Assembly: GCA_027625915.1 (NCBI GenBank) | Contig: JANTQA010000015.1 | Location: 11,127,001-11,191,000, forward strand | DNA length: 64,000 nucleotides | From: Anaeramoeba flamelloides | Taxonomy: Eukaryota; Metamonada; Anaeramoebidae | Direction: 5' to 3' | In this document: in pieces, positions 35,474 to 46,420 of the stretch | How the letters are laid out: each line of letters opens with the position of its first letter | Position numbering within the stretch: the first letter of the stretch is position 1 | The notes under the pieces: generated by a model | The model's input: only the letters and a program-made list of their open reading frames with translations | Told to the model about the DNA's origin: nothing | Database searches by the model: none | Translations under genes and position numbers: made by a program

Positions 35474-37258
35474 TTAAAATAATTTGAGCATATCTTCAAG
35501 AGTTAAATCCGAAGTAACATTTTTACTATTATTTGGACTTTTTGATTTAATATTTGATTTATTGTGGTTGTTGTTTTTTAAATTTTGAGTTTGATCTAGT
35601 TTTTGATCAAAGAGGAATTGCTCCCATAACGAGTTTTTTTTACAATTTTGTTTTGGTTCAAATTTACTCTTATTTTTTTCTTGTTGAATGTTTTGAATAA
35701 TTTTCAAGTTTTGTAGATCAGATATTACATTTTCTTTTTTTATTATTTTTTGAATATTAATTGGCAAATTTTCATTTAAATTATTAAGAGTAGTTTTATT
35801 ATTGTTTAAATTGCGTTTCTGGGATGTTTGTAAATTTAAAATTTCATTCAAAATATTAATTTTGTTGTCTTGGGATTTTTGATTATTTTGTTTTTTTGCT
35901 TGATGTTTTGAGAGTTTATTCGTTGTTTGTTGATCTTCCAGAACTCGGTTTTTATATGTAATGATTTCTTTTTTCGTATTTAAGTCACTTTTTTTCTCTC
36001 TAATTGGACTTCTACGGTTATCTTTATTCTTTTTTATGTTCTCTCGAGATCCTTTCTTCTTTTCAATTTTTTGGTTATTGTCTTCAGCTTTTTCTTTGTT
36101 TTGTGCTCTTTTAGTTTTTTCAATTTTATTTCTCATTTCTTTTTCATTTTGGTTACCTTTAAGCTCTCTGCCTCGATCTAGATCATTAAATCTAGTTCGG
36201 TTTCGAGTTTTATTTCTATTATTGTTCCTAAACATATCTCTTCCCCTTCCTCTATATCTACCTCTTCCCCTTCCCCACCTTCTTCCACCCCCCTTATCCC
36301 TGTCCTGTCTTTGTGGACTAAAAGAAAGCCAGCCACGTCTGTTTAAATGATCATGATTTTCCCAATTATTGTTTTTTGTATAAAATTGGTGTTTGTAATT
36401 TTTTCGAGGGTTATGAGATTTTTTTTCCTTGTCTTCTTCTTTAAAGAATATAGGTCCAGTGTTTAAATCGTTTAGTTGTATTCCAGATTCTTTCTTTGTA
36501 AGAGCTGCTTTTTTTTTTATCTTAGTATTCTCTTTTTCATTCTTATTCTCATACACGTGTGAGACTCTTTTCACTGTATTATCACTGTTGTTAATAAATT
36601 CTTTCTTTTGTGTTTCTCTGGAAACAAAAAAACTAGGCCTGAATTCTTTCTTAAGTGGTGCATAAGATCCTTTATTTTTCATTTTCATTTTGCTCTTAAT
36701 GTTCTGTTTTTTGTTCTTTTCTTTTTCTCTTTCATAAGGAATTCTGTTTTCAATAAAATCCTTTTCGCCCAAATAGCTAATATAGGAAATAACATACTCC
36801 AAGCAGGTTGAAATGTTGGTAGACAATCGGTCTCCTAAAGATTGGCTACCTACTAACGCCTTCCCTAATTTCCCAACAATCGCACATATTACTTTTTTTT
36901 TGATCGGGTTTGGGAGAGATCTTTGAATTCCTTGTTCAAGTTCCTCTTCTTCTGGCTGGTAAAGCAAAGAACCGATATTCACATGCTCATAAAATTTGAC
37001 AAAGTTGTTTTGTTGAATAATCGATGATCTTAATTGTGTTAACAAATAAGGCCCCATAAACCTTCTTGAGAAGAATAAATTCCTTGCAATTTTTTCGCTT
37101 ACTACCGCATCGCCATAAAAGGTCAATTTTTTGAAAGATTCAGTGCCTGGGAAAGGTGTGAGAGAAATTCGAAGAAAGGACCGAAGTGAATATAATTTTT
37201 CATGAATTGTTTTTTCACAATCAGAAAATGATTTAAATTGCGATCTTTGATGAATCAT
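35474..37258 (-). CDS. RNase III-fold pseudoenzyme with RGG / Asn-Lys-rich tail
   Basis: A single-exon frame of 594 residues, ATG at 37258, TAA stop. Residues about 15-145 follow the RNase III domain: KLTFYGDAVVSEKIARNLF (family LEFLGDAVL), then LLTQLRSSIIQQNNFVKFYE (family Lt.lRs.lV.n..La), then KKKVICAIVGKLGKALVG in the place of the second signature. Of the four metal-binding acids only Asp50 of the first signature remains. The first-signature Glu next to it is Thr46, and the second-signature Asp and Glu are small or Gly residues. It should not cut RNA and is more likely a binding or structural domain, as in ribosomal mL44 or RNase III-like editing proteins. Residues about 170-594 are low-complexity, with an Arg/Gly box (RRWGRGRGRYRGRGRD, about 326-341) typical of RNA-binding proteins, then Asn/Lys/Gln-rich sequence. 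No dsRNA-binding domain was seen. The fold call rests on motif order only. Confidence 0.7.
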   Translation of the reverse strand: MIHQRSQFKSFSDCEKTIHEKLYSLRSFLRISLTPFPGTESFKKLTFYGDAVVSEKIARNLFFSRRFMGPYLLTQLRSSIIQQNNFVKFYEHVNIGSLLYQPEEEELEQGIQRSLPNPIKKKVICAIVGKLGKALVGSQSLGDRLSTNISTCLEYVISYISYLGEKDFIENRIPYEREKEKNKKQNIKSKMKMKNKGSYAPLKKEFRPSFFVSRETQKKEFINNSDNTVKRVSHVYENKNEKENTKIKKKAALTKKESGIQLNDLNTGPIFFKEEDKEKKSHNPRKNYKHQFYTKNNNWENHDHLNRRGWLSFSPQRQDRDKGGGRRWGRGRGRYRGRGRDMFRNNNRNKTRNRTRFNDLDRGRELKGNQNEKEMRNKIEKTKRAQNKEKAEDNNQKIEKKKGSRENIKKNKDNRRSPIREKKSDLNTKKEIITYKNRVLEDQQTTNKLSKHQAKKQNNQKSQDNKINILNEILNLQTSQKRNLNNNKTTLNNLNENLPINIQKIIKKENVISDLQNLKIIQNIQQEKNKSKFEPKQNCKKNSLWEQFLFDQKLDQTQNLKNNNHNKSNIKSKSPNNSKNVTSDLTLEDMLKLF

Positions 37259-39686
37259 TGATATTTAGAATAATCAAAACAAAATATTCCAATTTTATAA
37301 AAAAATGAACTTTTGTATTGTTCATCTGTTACTAACCCTTTTGTCATGGTTAGAAAAAAAGTAAAATATAAGCCAAATCGAATTTTTAATAAAAATAAAC
37401 ATTATTCATTAGGACAGAAAATTGAATAATTATTTTTTTTTTCTAAAATAGAGAAAAAATCAATAAAGTAATATTCTTTTTTTGACTTAATAAATCAGCT
37501 CTTGGAGGTGTGTTTTAAAATTAGTAAAATTGAAAGTAACATTTTCAAGTCGCACATTCAGATTATATTTTTATTATTGAGTAAATAGCTAAGGAAAGTG
37601 AATATTTATGTTCATCAATTAAAAAAAAGTAATTTTAAGGAACTAATTGTTTGATAGATCTGTCTATAATTAAAGAATGTTTCTTATTAAGGCATAAAAT
37701 TTATAGTGATCTATTGTTTAAATTGATTTAAAAAATCTATTATAATTATTTTCCAAAAACAAATTTATTGGTGTTTTTTAGATATGATAAATATAAAATA
37801 ATTTGTCATTTTGAGAAATGTCTTTTATAACTACTTTACCAAATCTTAAAAGAGATTTAAAACTTATAGTTTTACAGAATATAAAAAATTAATCTTCAGG
37901 ACTCCCAAAAGTATTTATTTTTTTCAATTTTTTTTTATATTCAAGATTTGCTCAATAATCATCAATTTAAAAATCAAAAATTGATTCTTTAATTTAACTT
38001 TCTATAAAACTAGTTATATTTTCAAATTAGTTCCAGTATTTCAAAAATATTTTATATTAATAATCTCTGAGTTAAAAAGTTATTTTTTTTAAAAGAAATC
38101 AAATTTTTGAATTATAAATCTCCATTTCAAGACAAATTGAAGGAAGGGTTATTTTTTTTGAAAAATAAACTAAAAAAAAAAAATTCTAATTTGATAAATA
38201 ATTCTAAATACATAAAAGTCTAATCTTTTTAAAATTATAAAAAATAAAATCAAAAACAAAAAAAGTGAATCTATTATTTGTGAATTGATCATGATTGATT
38301 TTTATTTCTGAACTTTTATTGAAAAAATGCTGAATAAGTGGGTTTTTTGATTATAAATATTTATTTTATCAGACAATTTATAGACTCCCATTTTTCTTAA
38401 TGATTTATTTGATATTTCTAAAGATATTTTTTTTCCACCTGTTCTTTTTTGCAAAAAAAGCATAAAAAAAAATAAAAAAAAAAGAAAAACATTAATGTAA
38501 AAGATGAAAACAAAATTTGGAATAAAATAGAAAACGAAAATTAGATCAAGTTAAAAAAAAATAATTTTGATCTAAAAATTTGAAAAAAATATTTTGATAA
38601 CAACACGATGGGTTAAATCCGACAAAAAAACTTCTAATAATGTAATAATACAAAATGTATCAACTTTTTTGAAAAATAGTTTTGTTTTTTCAAATTCAAA
38701 ATTTTGCAAAAAAGTTATTAATTTAAAATTTATGCAATTTCTATTCATTAATATGTTTTTGGTTCAATACATATGAAGTTAATATTTAAGTTAAGTTTCA
38801 AATAAAAATCAACAATTTTCCAGTCAAAGGAGCCTAGTTTTGGTGAATGAATTACATGTATTTAGAGGATTTGAAAGGATATTCAAAGAAAAAATTTTAT
38901 TTTTGAAATTTAAAAATTGAAATCATTTTATGACATTTTTTTTTTACATTTTTATTTTTTTTTTCGATTTTTAATAATATAATTCATTTGCAAATTTTTT
39001 TTTTTATTGTAAGCAAGATCTAGAGTGACTTAGTAAAATCCGGTTATTCTAATGTTATTTAAAGATTAAGAATGATTATAGGAAAACTATATTCTTTTCT
39101 ATTGGAATTTTATTTGATCTTCCTTTAAAAGATCAAAATAAGGATTGTTGTAGTTTTTTTTCAATAATAACAAAAAGAGTTTGTTTTTCAATTTTTGAGA
39201 AAATAAAATTGATTTTTTAGTTTAACTTCATATGGTATATCAACTATTCTCTGATATGCATTATTCTACTTATTTCTTATTTATTCTTCAAATTTCAATT
39301 ATAAAATTTAATTGATATTTGAAAATAATTGTTGGACCGCTTTGAATGAAAGAAAGTTTATATATATATCTTGGAAATCAAAGTTCTTAATCAATAATTT
39401 AGGCTTTTTTAATGATAATAAATAAAAAAAAATGAAAAGAAAAATATATAAATTATTGAAATTTCAAAAAAAGAATTCAATTTCTCAATAGTATTTATTA
39501 GCTTTAACAAAAAAAGGACAAAATTTTGAAATTATTCATTTAAATTTTTTTTTTCTGAGATCAAACCAATTCTTAATTATTAATAACTATGAAATCATGA
39601 ATTTTTATTATTCAAGAGCTAAAATAATTTTTCAATAGTAAACTTGTTTCTTTTTCAGTTTAAAATCATTTTCTTTATAACCAAAT
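37259..39686. other. Intergenic, no gene recognised
   Basis: 2.4 kb of A+T-rich DNA upstream of the RNase III-like gene and downstream of the T2-like gene. No supported exon, inverted-repeat element or RNA gene seen. Confidence 0.55.
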
Positions 39687-42600
39687 TTATTGTTTCCACC
39701 AATCAAGAAGAAATATTTTAGAACCATCATCACACCATTCTTTTTGCTCGTTACGAATTGTTTCGCTACAATCGACAGCATTAAAATCCATATCAAAGCA
39801 GTAACCTATTTCATGTAATATAACAACATCATTCCAAGAGTTCATACATTTGATTGTTGTTTTTTTGCCATGGTGCTTTGTAAAAGCATCATCAAATTGG
39901 GAATAAGTGTATGTTGTTGTGTTTGATGGCAAAATGCTTGCCTCGATCAAAGCTTTATTTGGGTGCACATTTTCTCTTGCAGTAAGTGCTTGTTGGAAGT
40001 AAGCTAATTGTGTTGTTAAATATGGTTCTGTACATGTTCCAGAGTGTTCCCACTGAGTGCCCCAAAATCCTTTTCAGTGACAATGTTGGTAGGTTTTAAG
40101 TTAAAATTATTATTATTATTATTATTATTCGTTTTTAGTGTTAAGAATTAGAAATGCTGTAAATCTATAAAAAAAAAACAAAATAAAAAATCTTTATTTG
40201 TTTTTTTTTGTTGTTTTTTTCCCGAATTGTTTTTGAAAACAACTTTTATTATTTTTTCTTATTAAGTGCCTTCCGTGTTTTTTTTTTTTTTTTTCTCATT
40301 TTAAATATTAATGAACAACATTAAAAATAACTCATTAGTTTAACAATTCTAAAATATAGTTCTTTTTTATTTATTTTTTTTTTTGAAATACTATTTAGCT
40401 GCATTTTTTTTTGGATGAGGTGTAGAAATTAAATTAACTTTGAAATAGTTACTCGGAATGATAAAAGAAAAAATAGTAAATTTTTGCTATTTGTGAATTT
40501 GAAATCTCTTATTTTTACAATTTGATCTAAATCCCATTCCAAAAATTTGGACACACCCAAAATCAAAAAGAGACAAAAAAAAATCTCCGATTTATTGTAT
40601 TTTTGGATTTATTGTTAAGAACTAAGTGTTGGAAACTTATTCTGGTAAAGAGGGAGTTTTGAAGTGACTAAATTTGAGACTTCTTTCGTGACTAAATTCG
40701 TGTCTTCTAATTCAAAGAGTATCTAAAATAGACACACTCATTAGAAGAATTTTAAACTCAATTTAGTTTTCTAAAATATCAATTTATTGTATTTTTACAA
40801 GCCTAATATTAAACCACATTTAAATGAGCCTAGAATTAATGTTTTTATATGTAATCATTCTTATCGAGATAAAAGAAAAAAATATAAAATTAAAAAAATA
40901 AAAATCGGTATGTTCAAAATGATTAGACCAGCTGAATGAAAAAATGTATTGGTAAATTTGTTCAAATTTCACCAACAATTGTTGATCGATCAAATAATTA
41001 GATACCATGGACCAATTGTATGTGATTGTTCTATTTATACAAACTCAACACTAACCTTCTATCAACCATTGGGAAAAAAGTATCCGATCTAACAAAACAG
41101 ATTACGTAACTCGAAAAAAAGGAAATGAAAACAAAACAGAAAAGACGAAAAAATGATTTTCATATTTTTGTAAAATCAAAATTATTTCTAAATTGAATGG
41201 AAAGCAAAGTATTGGTATTCTTTCAACTATTTTAACTGTGTCCAAAAATTTTGGAATTTAGTTTACTTGGCTTTTCTTTTATTTGTTTTTTTTTTTTTTT
41301 CAGTTCAAAAAAGAGTTATTTTTTATACTTTTTCCAAATTATCTTTTTTAAGTTGTTTGAGTTCCTTAGGTTCCTCCCCTTTTTGTTTTTTTTAGGTATT
41401 TGGTGGAGGTAAAAGAAATAAAAAATCATTATAAGAATTTGTAAACTTGTTCTGATTAGATATAAAGACTTGTTGAACTACTCTGATTAGACTTTGCCAA
41501 ACTTGAACTTAAGGGCTTTGTTTTGATTGGATAAACTGTACTTAACTGATGTGATTTGAAACCAAACTGAAGCGAATCGAACCGAGCTTTACATACAATT
41601 AGTCGGATCGTTACTTGAGCTGGGTTTTTGCTGTCAAGTTGATATCCCGTACTGGTATTTTGGGAAAACAGGATTTGGGAAACGTACAGAAAAAAAAAAT
41701 AAAAATTAAAAAAAAAAATTGAAAATTTCGAAAACCAATTCTGATTCTTAAAAACTCAGCACTTGATAGATCAAACCATCTCTATAAAGTTCTAAATTAA
41801 AATTTAATGAAGAATCATATTTCATTTGATCTCTAGTATTTCAAATATTAAGAACATCTTTATTATAATAAATTAGGGTGGCTATCCATAAATTTTCAAC
41901 AAAAAAAGAAACAACCACTAGCAACCCATTAAACACTTGGGGTACAAAAAAAATTTTTCAATGAAGTTTTGACATTTTTTTTATTATTGTTTTTCTTTCT
42001 TTTATTTGAATACAAAAGAAATATACGACATCACAATAGAATATTTTCTGACACATATGACCCAGCACGCTATAAGAAAAAATGAAATAAAATCAAAGTC
42101 TAAATAGCAAGTCATTCAACTCACCAGAAACATATATCTTCTCAATATTACTACTATTTTTATATCTTAATTTTTTTTTTTAATCCACTCTTCATTTTTT
42201 ATTCTTTTTTTTTTTTTTCTCTTCTTCTTTTTTTCAGAATACTAAATTGAGTTTAAAATACTTCTAATGACTGTAATTAAAAGGTTCTTTTGACTACTCT
42301 TTGAATTAGAAGTCACAAATTTATTCACTTCAAAACTCTCTCTTTAACAGATTAAGAGCTCTTGAGCACTTAACCCTTACCAATAAAGCCTACTTTTTTT
42401 TATTTCTTGCTTTTCTTTATCTTTTTCCTGTCTTTGTTTAAAAATAAAAATTTTTCTTTTTTTTTAAAAAAAAAGTTATTCTATGAATTATAATCCTGCC
42501 TACATTATAGCTAAGATAAAAAACTATAGACAAATTTAGAGTTTAAGGGGGTGCCGTTGAGTGCCATCAAGTGCATAGCTTTTTTTTAATTTAAGAAATT

Positions 42601-45232
42601 AAAAGAAAATTTTAGAAATTTTCTTTTTATTTCTCAAATTAAAAAAAAAGATAACAGCAATTTTTCAGAATTCGAAAGAATAGAATAAAATCAAAGATTT
42701 GGCTCAATTATTTTAAATTCTGGAAAACCTAACGGCAGTTTGTTTTAATTTTAGAAATTAAAAAAAAAGCTAACGTAAAGTGTCCATATTTTTTTGATTT
42801 TCTCATCAAAACAAAAATTAAAAAAAAAAACTAACGAAAAGTGCCTTAGAGTGCCGTCAAGTACCGTAGAGTGCCTAGGTTTTCTTGGGGTTTTCTGTTT
42901 TATTTATAAAATCTATCGATTTTCGTTAGGTTTTTTTTACTTTTCGAAATAAACCGAAAATTTATTAAAATTTTCTGTTTATTTCAAAAAGTAAAAAAAA
43001 CCTAGAACACTTCACAAATAAACAGAAAACTCAAGAAAAGCTAACAACAGTTTTTTTTAATTTTAGTAATAGTGAGAAAATTTATGAAATTTTCTTTTTA
43101 TTTAAAAAATTAAAAAAAAAACTAACGACAAACAGGTGGTAATTAGGTTGAATCAACTTTTATCTTTGAGAATAAAAAAAAATAAAAATTGATCATTTTC
43201 ACAAAGGATTAGCTTTAATAAAGTAATTTTAAAAAAGTGAGGAACAAAAGTTTTTCAAAATTGCCGGTTTCACTCTTTTAAGCAATTTGAGCAACACTTT
43301 CTTAAGCTTTTATTCCTCACTTTTTTAAAACAGCTATGAGATCAGTTTCTCAAAAGTTCACACAAAATAATTATGATTAAATATTAAGGAATGTTTCATA
43401 AGCTGTAGTTTTTAAGATCTAGACTCTTAATATGTATGACTGTAATTTTTGATTTTCTGCTTTTAATTTCTCTATTCCATCAAGATCCTTCAAGTGTTTG
43501 TAAGAATGTCTTAAAAACTAAATTTTGTGTTTTTAAGTCAAAACATTACTCAAAATAAAGAAAAAACTACATTTTTAATCAATTCAAAATCTTCTTTAAC
43601 ATTCTTATTAAATTTTTAAAAAAATATATTAATTTTTACACTTTTACTTATTCCCATAAATTATTCTGAAAAAAAATCAAAAAAAAAATTTCTCACTTTT
43701 CGACATTCTGACAATTGTTTTTTTTATGAAAGTTTACTTAAAAAATTGCTTTTATAGTAGTGAAAAAAATACCGGACATGGAAATAATCTCCGGACAAGA
43801 TTTTTAATTGTGAATATTAGGAAAATTGTTGTGTAATTTCATTTATTTTCAATCAAATCCTTTTTATAAATAACCAAATTTTTTTATGAAACTAGTAATA
43901 AACCTACTTAAAGTTCATTAAAGTGGGGGTTTCTCTAGAATACTCGAGTGATAGCTTGATAGCATAAGTAGATCAATTATTTTTGAAAAACAATCGAGTT
44001 TTATAGAGGTTTGCTAGAGTTTGGAAAATGATAATTTTTATTCTTGTTTTTTTATTGGTTGACTGCTGTTTTGAACAAGTGTAATTTCATTAATCATCAT
44101 TCTAATAAGTGGGTGAGTTATAATTTGAAAAATTTTGATTCTTAAAAAAAAAGATTTGGTTATAAATAAATGAAATTACACAACAATTTTCCTAATACTC
44201 ACAAATTAAAAATCTTGTCCGGAGATTATTTTCATGTCACAGTATTTTTTTCACTACTTGAGATGTTATTTTTCATTCATAAATGAAAATTTTTGGAATT
44301 CAAGTTCTCAAATTTTTTTTCTATTTTCAGTTGAAAAAACAAAAGATCTCTTCAAAATCAATTAGAAATGATATTTTTCGGGATTTAATGAAGCTGCTTG
44401 TTGAAACTTGAGTTAAAATTTTAATTCGTTTATTTGATTTTAGCAGTGTAACCCAACTAAATTTGTTTGAAAGAGGATTGTTTCTCAAATGCTTCAATAA
44501 AGAATCGACGTCAAGTGTTAATTGGAAAGAAGAAAAAAAATAATTAAAAACTCAAAACAAGAAAGAAAAAAAAGTAATTCAATGAAATTTGAGAGAAAGA
44601 CAAAATACCCTGTGGAGAATCCCAATTTCTGAAATCTGGCCAAGCTTCTTCTAATTTTTTTTTAATTGATTTGACCTTGTTGATATCAAAAGGATTGTTT
44701 GGATCACATTTAGCTGGTGTATAAGTGTCATTTCTTACTTGGAAAACATGAAGAGAGAAAGTTCTGTAATATTTTGGGATCGTGCATTTACTGTGAACAC
44801 AATCGCTCCTAGAAAGAAAAAATTATTAAAAAAAAAGAAGAATTCAAAAAAGAAAATTAGTCGAAAGAAAAAACCTTGAAGGCAAAAGAAATGTGGAAAT
44901 TATTACATTGGCCTAAAGTAGTATTAAGATTAATTAGAATGGTTTTTTGATTTTTTGAAACAAGATTTGGATTTAAAGTTCTTTTTTCAACAAAACAGCT
45001 TTTTAGGATTTCTTACCACCTATTCAGTTTTTTTATTTATTTTTTTTTTTTTTTTTTGAAAGAGAAGAGAAAAAGCACTAAAAAAACTTTAAATAAAGAA
45101 CAAGAAAGATTAAAAAAAATATATTTACATGGTTCTCAAGAAATAAATTGGATTCTTTAATTCATCAGAATCAGCTTTACTGTATTGTGATAAACTCAAG
45201 AATAAAATAATAATAAATAAATATTTTATCAT
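39687..45232 (-). CDS. Secreted RNase T2-fold protein with degenerate active site
   Basis: Three exons, 45232-45129, 44808-44609 and 40069-39687, join in phase to 228 residues, normal for RNase T2. Residues 1-20 (MIKYLFIIILFLSLSQYSKA) are a signal peptide, so it enters the secretory or lysosomal path. The family pattern is clear: Cys-rich start, F-x-L-H (52-55), PAKC...FD, EAWPDF (89-94), FW..QW..SGTC (103-114), then the later Cys framework (IKCMNSW, HEIGYCFD, VDC). Both catalytic boxes have changed. Box I reads FSLHVFQV instead of F-x-I-H-G-L-W-P and keeps only His55. Box II reads FWGTQWEHSGTC instead of FWxHEWxKHGTC, so the catalytic Glu is Gln107 and the second His is Ser111; the Lys position is His. 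It should be inactive on RNA. It may be a binding protein, or one of several paralogues beside an active enzyme. The frame is intact and Cys are kept, so it is not an obvious pseudogene. Intron 2 is 4,539 nt and full of repeats. Confidence 0.85.
40603..42392. mobile_element. Long-inverted-repeat element (about 1.8 kb) inside the T2-like intron
   Basis: The left end (about 40603-40775) and right end (about 42236-42392) are imperfect inverted repeats of about 160 bp. Both carry GTTTTGAAGTGA, CTTCTAATTCAAAGAGTA, TCATTAGAAG and TTTTAAACTCAATTTAG (right end read on the minus strand). The 1.45 kb between has no recognisable protein. A short stretch at 40800-41080 translates without obvious domain. 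It also has TCTGATTAGA-type imperfect repeats (41455-41545) and a relatively G+C-rich patch (41560-41690). Outer edges are approximate. Confidence 0.65.
42545..43135. repeat. Modular palindromic repeat, locus 4 (largest)
   Basis: About 590 bp of nested palindromes. A roughly 10-bp degenerate tandem unit (GTGCCGTYRA) appears at 42550-42578 and again at 42840-42875. A hairpin with arms about 40 bp long is built of GGTTTTTTTTACTTTTCGAA and its partner at 42955-43010. An outer pair comprises TTCTTGGGGTTTTCTGTT (42881) and AACAGAAAACTCAAGAA (43023). The AAAGAATAGAATAAAATC module is at 42678. Parts recur at 35041, 55275 and 63100. Confidence 0.65.
43216..43336. repeat. Hairpin repeat H, copy 3 (in T2-like intron 2)
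   Basis: Left arm TTTTAAAAAAGTGAGGAACA, right arm CTTTTATTCCTCACTTTTTT, an inverted pair around a loop of about 60 bp. The arm sequence AAAAAGTGAG..AAAAG matches the copies at 17033 and 17342. Confidence 0.65.
43760..44254. mobile_element. MITE-like element, family M2, copy a
   Basis: About 495 bp with terminal inverted repeats of about 85 bp: GTGAAAAAAATACCGGACAT on the left and the complement, ending ...TATTTTTTTCAC, on the right. TA lies next to each end (43758-43759, 44255-44256). True ends may lie a few bases further out, since AG precedes the repeat in all copies. A full second copy is at 54246-54733 and a half copy near 60700-60993. Confidence 0.8.
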
Positions 45233-46420
45233 TGGGAGGAAAAAGAGAAAAAATGAAAATCAAATTAATTGAACACAACAAAAATCGAAACAAAATTGTT
45301 GCCACTTTTTTACTATGACAACAATTCATTTTTTTTTGAAATTATTTCAAATTTTTAAAGGAATTAGAAGATCAGAATTTGATAACTTTCCTATTAAAAG
45401 TATTTACAATTAAAACATGTAATTTAAACAACTTTCCACTTTTGGGTTTTTATAAAAATAGTTTCAAGGTGTTTGAAAGATACAAATATTTTTATTTTAT
45501 ATAATTTTACCAAAATTTCATTTCAATCCAAAATGTTATCTTTTGTTAATTATTTTTTTTTTTTACTCTTTTTTTTGGCTTATAAAAGTTTTTGTCTAAG
45601 TAAACGAAATTTGAAAGAAAAAGATGAAAGAATATCAGAAACTTTAAAATTACAAACAATTTTTTATTCCATTCCAAAACAGTTCTTTTAAACCAGTAAT
45701 TCCGAGGTATTGGGGTAAAACAATTCTAAATAAATCAATAATTATTTTGAACTATTTATTGTAAATTCAAGATTGAACCTCAAAAACCATTTCGAATCTG
45801 AACCAAGTCTCTGAATATTAATTCCTATCAGGAAATTACCTCAGCAAAAATGAAAAGCATTAATTCAGTTTTAGTATCAGATTAAAGTTACAAACAGTAC
45901 CCCCTTCAAAAGTGTACATCATAATTATCTTATTCTCCCTAAAAACCACGTTTACAAGATTTAATACTGATCTCAGTCCCTAAACCTTTAAGTGAAAAAT
46001 CCAAAGAAAAAGGATCTAATAAATAATGAAATATTAAGATAAAACTTTTTAGACGATTCGAATCTCAATGAACAATAATTTTTCAAAATTAAAAAGTCTT
46101 GAGGTTGAAATAAATCAGGGATTTGAGACATAAAAAATATGTAAGCAATCAGTAAACCTCTTTCCATTCACAATGAACAATATTAAGAATATTTTATTTT
46201 CAAAATAAAATTAACGAATAGATCTCTAAATTGTCGGCATTCATTTTTTTAACTTTCCAAGTTGGATCAAAAGGACAATTCCATCACTTTTCATAATTAT
46301 TTTCCACAACAAGATTATTTTTCACAAAACATCCAACAAACAAACAAACAAACAAACCAGACACCACCACGTATTAACTTTAAATTAAATTCATAAATCA
46401 AAAAATTTCATTCAAAAGCG
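45233..46420. promoter_or_regulatory. Divergent intergenic region between T2-like gene and ORC5
   Basis: About 1.2 kb separates the start codons of the two divergent genes, so both promoters must be here. No TATA-like or other motif can be singled out in this base composition. CAAACAAACAAACAAAC repeats at 46336-46356 directly precede the ORC5 start. Confidence 0.4.
45533..45691 (+). CDS. Possible small secreted protein or first exon
   Basis: A 52-codon frame from ATG 45533 to TAA. Residues 1-23 (MLSFVNYFFFLLFFLAYKSF) look like a signal peptide, followed by a charged stretch (SKRNLKEKDERISETLKLQ). It could be a short secreted peptide, a first exon whose continuation I cannot find, or chance translation of a T-rich tract. 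No homologue recognised. Confidence 0.2.
   Translation: MLSFVNYFFFLLFFLAYKSFCLSKRNLKEKDERISETLKLQTIFYSIPKQFF

Noticed and set aside
39687-39968. The exon alone suggested a zinc metallopeptidase because of HEIGYC.
   Set aside because: With the upstream FW..QW..SGTC and the signal-peptide exon the whole chain fits RNase T2; the HE is in its C-terminal Cys framework, and no HExxH is present.
42550-42875. GTGCC decamer repeats, considered as a CRISPR-like or telomere-like array.
   Set aside because: Too few, too degenerate and without regular spacers; they are parts of the palindromic repeat modules.
46050-46090. GATTCGAATCTC resembles the T-arm (B box) of a tRNA.
   Set aside because: No A box, acceptor stem or anticodon arm at the right distance; no tRNA gene was found anywhere in the window.
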